Assembly (NCBI GenBank): GCA_021784975.1
Contig: JAJYGU010000016.1
Span: forward strand, 1-18,629
Reading direction: 5' to 3'
Length of the DNA stretch: 18,629 nt
From: Planctomycetota bacterium
GTDB lineage: Bacteria > Planctomycetota > Planctomycetia > Pirellulales > Thermoguttaceae
The translations under genes were made by a program, and so were the position numbers. The notes beneath the pieces are model-generated. The model saw nothing but the letters and a program-made list of their open reading frames with translations. It was not told where the DNA came from and ran no database searches. Of this stretch, positions 15,855 through 18,629 are shown in pieces (position 1 is the stretch's first letter; every line of letters begins with the position of its first letter).

Positions 15855-16643
15855 TTAACGTGGCTTGGGCACCGGCTTGTCCATCGTCCAGTAGATCGCA
15901 TTCACCAACATGGTGCAAAACTGCGGCGTGTGAAAGTCGTCGGGGCTGCCCAGCGAGGTGAAGAATACTCGTCCGCCGTGGTAGAGGTGTGTCCAGGCCA
16001 CCGGCTCGCTTTGTGGGCCCCTTCGGCCGATCAACAGCGTGACCGCGCTCGGATCCAACGGCGAGGTCTTGTAGAGCGTAGCGGTGCTGGTCCAGTGCGC
16101 GATATCCACCCCGGCGAGGATGGGATGCGCGGCGGCAACGCCAACCGCGCGAATTTTGATCGGCGGGCTGGGGCCGTAATGGTTGTGGTAGTTGCCGCCC
16201 AGCACCTCGTGGTCAAACGACGGCCACGTTTCCATGCCCGCGGGCGGATCGGCTTTGATGTCGAAGGCGTGGCAAGCGGTTCGCAGGGCGACCAGCGGCT
16301 TGCCGGCGTCAAGATACCTTCGCAGCATGGCCATCTGCGGCTTGGGCAGCGCCTGCCGCCGCACAAAGAGCACCAGCACGTCGGTGGTAGCCAATGCCTC
16401 CAGCCCGGCCACCCCCGCCTTCTTGTTACCGATCAAGAGCCGGCACCGACAACCAAACTGGTCGGTGAGCCGTTCGGCGAAACGGGGCAGCGTTTCGGCG
16501 GCGTGGTACTCGTCCTCATAGCTGACCAACACCACCCGCGGACGCTCGGCGGCTTGAAGGCGAGCGGCTGGCCCACTGAGTTCGTAGCCGAACAAGACAA
16601 GGCCGCCAAGCACAAAGCACGTCGCGCGAAAAAAGGGGACAGG
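15855..16643 (-). CDS. ThuA-like (trehalose-utilisation fold) secreted protein
   Basis: The product is 262 residues from the GTG at 16643: a signal-like N-terminus (MPVPFFRATCFVLGGLVLFG) and then a class I glutamine-amidotransferase-like ThuA domain. Marks are RVVLVSYEDEYHAAETLPRF, TTDVLVLFVRRQALP, GKPLVALRTACHAFD (nucleophile-elbow-like position), HEVLGGNYHNHYG and HGGRVFFTSLGSPDDFH. ThuA domains occur in planctomycete secreted proteins, often with sugar-related partners; catalytic activity is not established. A longer GTG start at 16691 is possible. Both starts fall inside a long hairpin element (16630-16709), so the true N-terminus is uncertain. The gene is followed 11 nt later by the DUF4175-like gene and preceded by DUF4159, itself a related fold. 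Confidence 0.85.
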   Translation of the reverse strand, partial: PVPFFRATCFVLGGLVLFGYELSGPAARLQAAERPRVVLVSYEDEYHAAETLPRFAERLTDQFGCRCRLLIGNKKAGVAGLEALATTDVLVLFVRRQALPKPQMAMLRRYLDAGKPLVALRTACHAFDIKADPPAGMETWPSFDHEVLGGNYHNHYGPSPPIKIRAVGVAAAHPILAGVDIAHWTSTATLYKTSPLDPSAVTLLIGRRGPQSEPVAWTHLYHGGRVFFTSLGSPDDFHTPQFCTMLVNAIYWTMDKPVPKPR

Positions 16644-16709
16644 CACCGTGGCCGTAACTTTCAATGGTTGTGTTGAATTGGTTGGGGCCACGGAGCCAGT
16701 CCCCTTTTT
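16630..16709. repeat. Long hairpin element at the DUF4159/ThuA junction
   Basis: Arms 16630-16653 and 16686-16709 are 24 bp and reverse complements except at two positions (core AAAAAGGGGAC ... CCGTGGCC), with a 32-nt centre. On the minus strand the second arm ends in CCCC followed by six T, the form of an intrinsic terminator. It covers both candidate start codons of the ThuA-like gene and the gap after the DUF4159 stop. Confidence 0.8.
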
Positions 16710-16712
16710 CCC

Positions 16713-18272
16713 TTAATGTGTCACTGCGAACACCAGCACATTGGTCCCCATCTGCAAGGCCGACTGGTCGCTCAAACCATAGCTGTAGGCGTGGGGAAAC
16801 TGCTCCCAGCCGTTGCCTAGGTCGAAGCGGCTGTAGACCACCGCCAGTTTGCCGTCGAGGGTGATGCCCTCCAGCTCCGGGGCCGTCGACTGGCCGTAAT
16901 CCTCGCGGACCCGCGGAGTGTAATCGACTTGCCGGATATCGTAGTGACAATGGTAAAGCGGATGATCGGCCGGCAGCCGAGCGAGCTTCTGTCCCGGCAG
17001 AACCTTTTCCATTTCGCGGCGGAAAGCGGCGTCGAACGCCAGCCGGCCACAGCAGGCGTCGGCCAGCAACAGTCCGCCGGCTTTCAAGTATCGCTGCAGG
17101 GCGGCGGCCTCCTCGCCGCTCCACAAGAAATCGTGGTGGCCGGTCATGTACAACAGCGGAAAGGTGGCGGTTCGCGGGTCTTTCAAGGTCACGTCTTCCC
17201 GCTTGAACTTCACCTCCAGGGTGGAGTGATCGCGGGCGAACTTCAGCAGATTGTGGACCGCCGAAGGATCGGGGTTCCAGCCGCCCTGGTGCATCAATTG
17301 GGCGAACACGAAATCATCGCGACTGGGCTGGCGGGCCTCGTAATACACCTTGGTGGTGCTCAAGAAGCGGCCAAGCTGAAACGTGCCGAGGATGTAAGTG
17401 ACGATGTTGGCGCCGAGCTGACGGGCCTGGGGAATCACGATCCGCAAGCCGCGCGGATGCTCGTGGCCGTCCCAGCCGCAGGTCATGTCGCGGGGCGAGA
17501 AAATCACGCCCGCCCGGCAGCCGAAATCGATCCCTTCCAAACACGGCGGCTCGCTGAAGGTCGATCCGTCGCCTTTCTTGTAGGTGAGGTTGCCCAGCTT
17601 GTAATAGGAAGCGAACACCGGCTCTTCGGGCAGCATCTTCTGCAATGGCCGGCCGGGGAACATCAATTCGATCTCGCGGCGGAACGAATCGGCGAAGTCG
17701 CTCCACCCGCAGCAGGCGTCGCCAATGATGGCCCCGCCGTCGAGCACATAGCGGGCAAGTTTCTGGCGAATCTCCTCGCTAAGCTCAAACTTGTTGTGGC
17801 CGGCAAACAGCAGGGCCGGCAGCTCGCGAGGATCGAAGGAGAAGTGGCCAAACTCGGATTCCACCGCCCGATAGTGAATCCCTAGCCGGTCGTTGGTCCA
17901 ATTCAACAGGGTAATCACGTCGGCCGGATCGGTCATCCAGTCGCGGTATCGTATCCGCTTGCCGTTACGGGTCACCCAGCGGGTCGCCCCCATGGCCATC
18001 TTGCCGATCAGGGCTGGCGGGCTGGGAGGACGCTTCTTTTCGCTGCGCCGCAAGGGGGTAGCCGGCAAAGGCAGAGGCGGAACCGATTCGCCGCCGGTCC
18101 GATGCTGCCGCTTGGCCGGCGGCGGCGGGCCGCAGTCGACCGGCCCGCTGTCGGCTTCACCGCCCCACACCAGCGTCGCCGGAGGGAAACCGCCGGCGAC
18201 GGCCACCAACCCGATCCGCTCGATGAACTCTCTCCGCGAAAGGCCGCCGCACCGCCGGTCCGAAGACTTCAT
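16713..18272 (-). CDS. DUF4159-type protein with Tat signal and two domain copies
   Basis: This 519-residue protein opens with a twin-arginine signal (LSRREFIERIGLVAVAGG, RR at 13-14), so it is probably exported folded. After a proline-rich linker (about 45-95) come two related domains. The first is at about 145-260, with PALLFAGHNKFELSEE, then GDACCGWSDFADSFRREIE (D185) and LEGIDFGCRAGVIFS. The second is at about 370-500, with PLLYMTGHHDFLWSGEE, then ADACCGRLAFDAAFRREME (D405) and LEGITLDGKLAVVYS. Both resemble the DUF4159/ThuA class I glutamine-amidotransferase-like fold; the repeated DACCG suggests a retained site. AAGGAG lies about 8 nt before the ATG. It is the first visible gene of the operon, and in relatives DUF4159 accompanies MoxR/DUF58/BatA genes. 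The reaction is unknown. Confidence 0.88.
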   Translation of the reverse strand: MKSSDRRCGGLSRREFIERIGLVAVAGGFPPATLVWGGEADSGPVDCGPPPPAKRQHRTGGESVPPLPLPATPLRRSEKKRPPSPPALIGKMAMGATRWVTRNGKRIRYRDWMTDPADVITLLNWTNDRLGIHYRAVESEFGHFSFDPRELPALLFAGHNKFELSEEIRQKLARYVLDGGAIIGDACCGWSDFADSFRREIELMFPGRPLQKMLPEEPVFASYYKLGNLTYKKGDGSTFSEPPCLEGIDFGCRAGVIFSPRDMTCGWDGHEHPRGLRIVIPQARQLGANIVTYILGTFQLGRFLSTTKVYYEARQPSRDDFVFAQLMHQGGWNPDPSAVHNLLKFARDHSTLEVKFKREDVTLKDPRTATFPLLYMTGHHDFLWSGEEAAALQRYLKAGGLLLADACCGRLAFDAAFRREMEKVLPGQKLARLPADHPLYHCHYDIRQVDYTPRVREDYGQSTAPELEGITLDGKLAVVYSRFDLGNGWEQFPHAYSYGLSDQSALQMGTNVLVFAVTH

Positions 18273-18501
18273 GGCCGACTCCTTTTTTCTCTGTTCCCCA
18301 ACCGCTCATTGTACGATATGCCCGTGAAATGGCAACGCAGATGCGTCGGGTGAGCAGGGACGGAGGGTGGCATGGCTAAACGCAGTTTACCCGTGCCCAG
18401 GGGGCAGGCTCCATCCACGGGTAAGCTTTGCTTACCCGTGGCACCCGGCACCCGGCGCGAGGATGTGCCATCCTGTGGCATCACGACGCGCCCGCCGACA
18501 T
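18273..18501. other. Intergenic region upstream of the DUF4159 gene with a perfect hairpin
   Basis: It contains the DUF4159 ribosome site and, at 18415-18441, a perfect 12-bp stem CCACGGGTAAGC / GCTTACCCGTGG with a TTT loop. A partial third copy (TTTACCCGTG) lies at about 18387. No clear -10/-35 pair was found. The frames here are short and repeat-derived. Confidence 0.6.
18415..18441. repeat. Perfect hairpin repeat
   Basis: A 12-bp perfect stem with a 3-nt loop, resembling a dispersed ACGGGTAAGC-type palindrome of planctomycete gaps (from memory). It lies 60 bp from a possible upstream gene end. Confidence 0.8.
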
Positions 18502-18629
18502 TCAATAGCTAGCGAAGGCGGCGTCGGTGGCGTTGTTGCTGGTGTGGGATGGGCTGGCGGCGTTGTTCGAGTCGATTAGCCAGTTGGCCTTGGGGCTGCT
18601 GCCGACGCTGCTGGACATCGCGGCGGCCA
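18502..18629 (-). CDS. Possible C-terminal end of an upstream minus-strand gene
   Basis: The minus frame from the right edge to TGA (18502-18504) is open for 42 codons with C-rich third positions. It reads AAAMSSSVGSSPKANWLID and then a Ser/Asn/Ala-rich tail ending FASY. No family is recognisable. The plus frame over the same bases is also open (a leucine/alanine-rich stretch) and has G-rich third positions, so the strand is not certain. If minus, it would be the 3' end of the next gene of the operon region. Confidence 0.3.
   Translation of the reverse strand, partial: AAAMSSSVGSSPKANWLIDSNNAASPSHTSNNATDAAFASY

Noticed and set aside
13549..15858. 769-codon plus-strand frame
   Set aside because: Antisense shadow of the DUF4175-like gene; composition is typical of GC-rich reverse-strand frames.
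16929..17885. 318-codon plus-strand frame
   Set aside because: Antisense shadow of the DUF4159 gene with no ribosome site or recognisable domain.
1..18629. tRNA or rRNA genes
   Set aside because: No cloverleaf with a TTCGANNC-type arm in a suitable context and no conserved rRNA segment was recognised by eye; a covariance search would settle this.

Overview
The window is GC-rich bacterial chromosome that most resembles a planctomycete of the Pirellulales type. The evidence is the style of the proteins (DUF4159 and DUF4175-like envelope proteins, a ThuA-like protein, a TIGR04053-type radical SAM enzyme, a sigma-54 sequence of planctomycete flavour), sparse Shine-Dalgarno use, and intergenic gaps packed with short palindromic repeats. 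This assignment comes from family recognition only; there is no rRNA in the window.

Left part (1-5313, all minus strand): a 5'-truncated sigma-54 gene (rpoN) runs off the left edge. Its upstream end stops abruptly at a palindromic repeat. Next comes a two-gene toxin-antitoxin-like pair (DUF433 antitoxin, DUF5615 PIN-like toxin), then further copies of the same repeat, then a full-length dnaE (DNA polymerase III alpha subunit) with an intact PHP domain.

Middle (5314-9741): a roughly 700-bp gene-free stretch of several repeat types is followed by a TVP38/TMEM64 (VTT) membrane protein and a DinB-fold protein on the minus strand. A very AT-rich divergent promoter separates these from a small two-helix membrane protein on the plus strand. 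After a 450-bp repeat-filled gap there is a plus-strand radical SAM enzyme whose cysteine layout matches the MJ0619/tetraether lipid synthase (Tes) family.

Right part (9925-18272, minus strand): five closely spaced genes read as one operon in the order DUF4159 protein with a Tat signal and a duplicated domain, ThuA-like protein, giant DUF4175-like membrane/coiled-coil protein, secreted two-domain protein, and radical SAM/SPASM enzyme. The last three junctions are 11 nt, a short or overlapping TAATG junction, and 4 nt. Between the first two genes lies a long hairpin that could act as a terminator or attenuator. Upstream, at the right edge, is a short open frame that may be the end of another minus-strand gene.

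The most interesting points are the Tes-like enzyme in a bacterium, the interrupted rpoN flanked by a repeat-bracketed toxin-antitoxin pair, the envelope operon that ends in a radical SAM/SPASM enzyme, and the number of different palindromic elements, some of which reach into gene starts.
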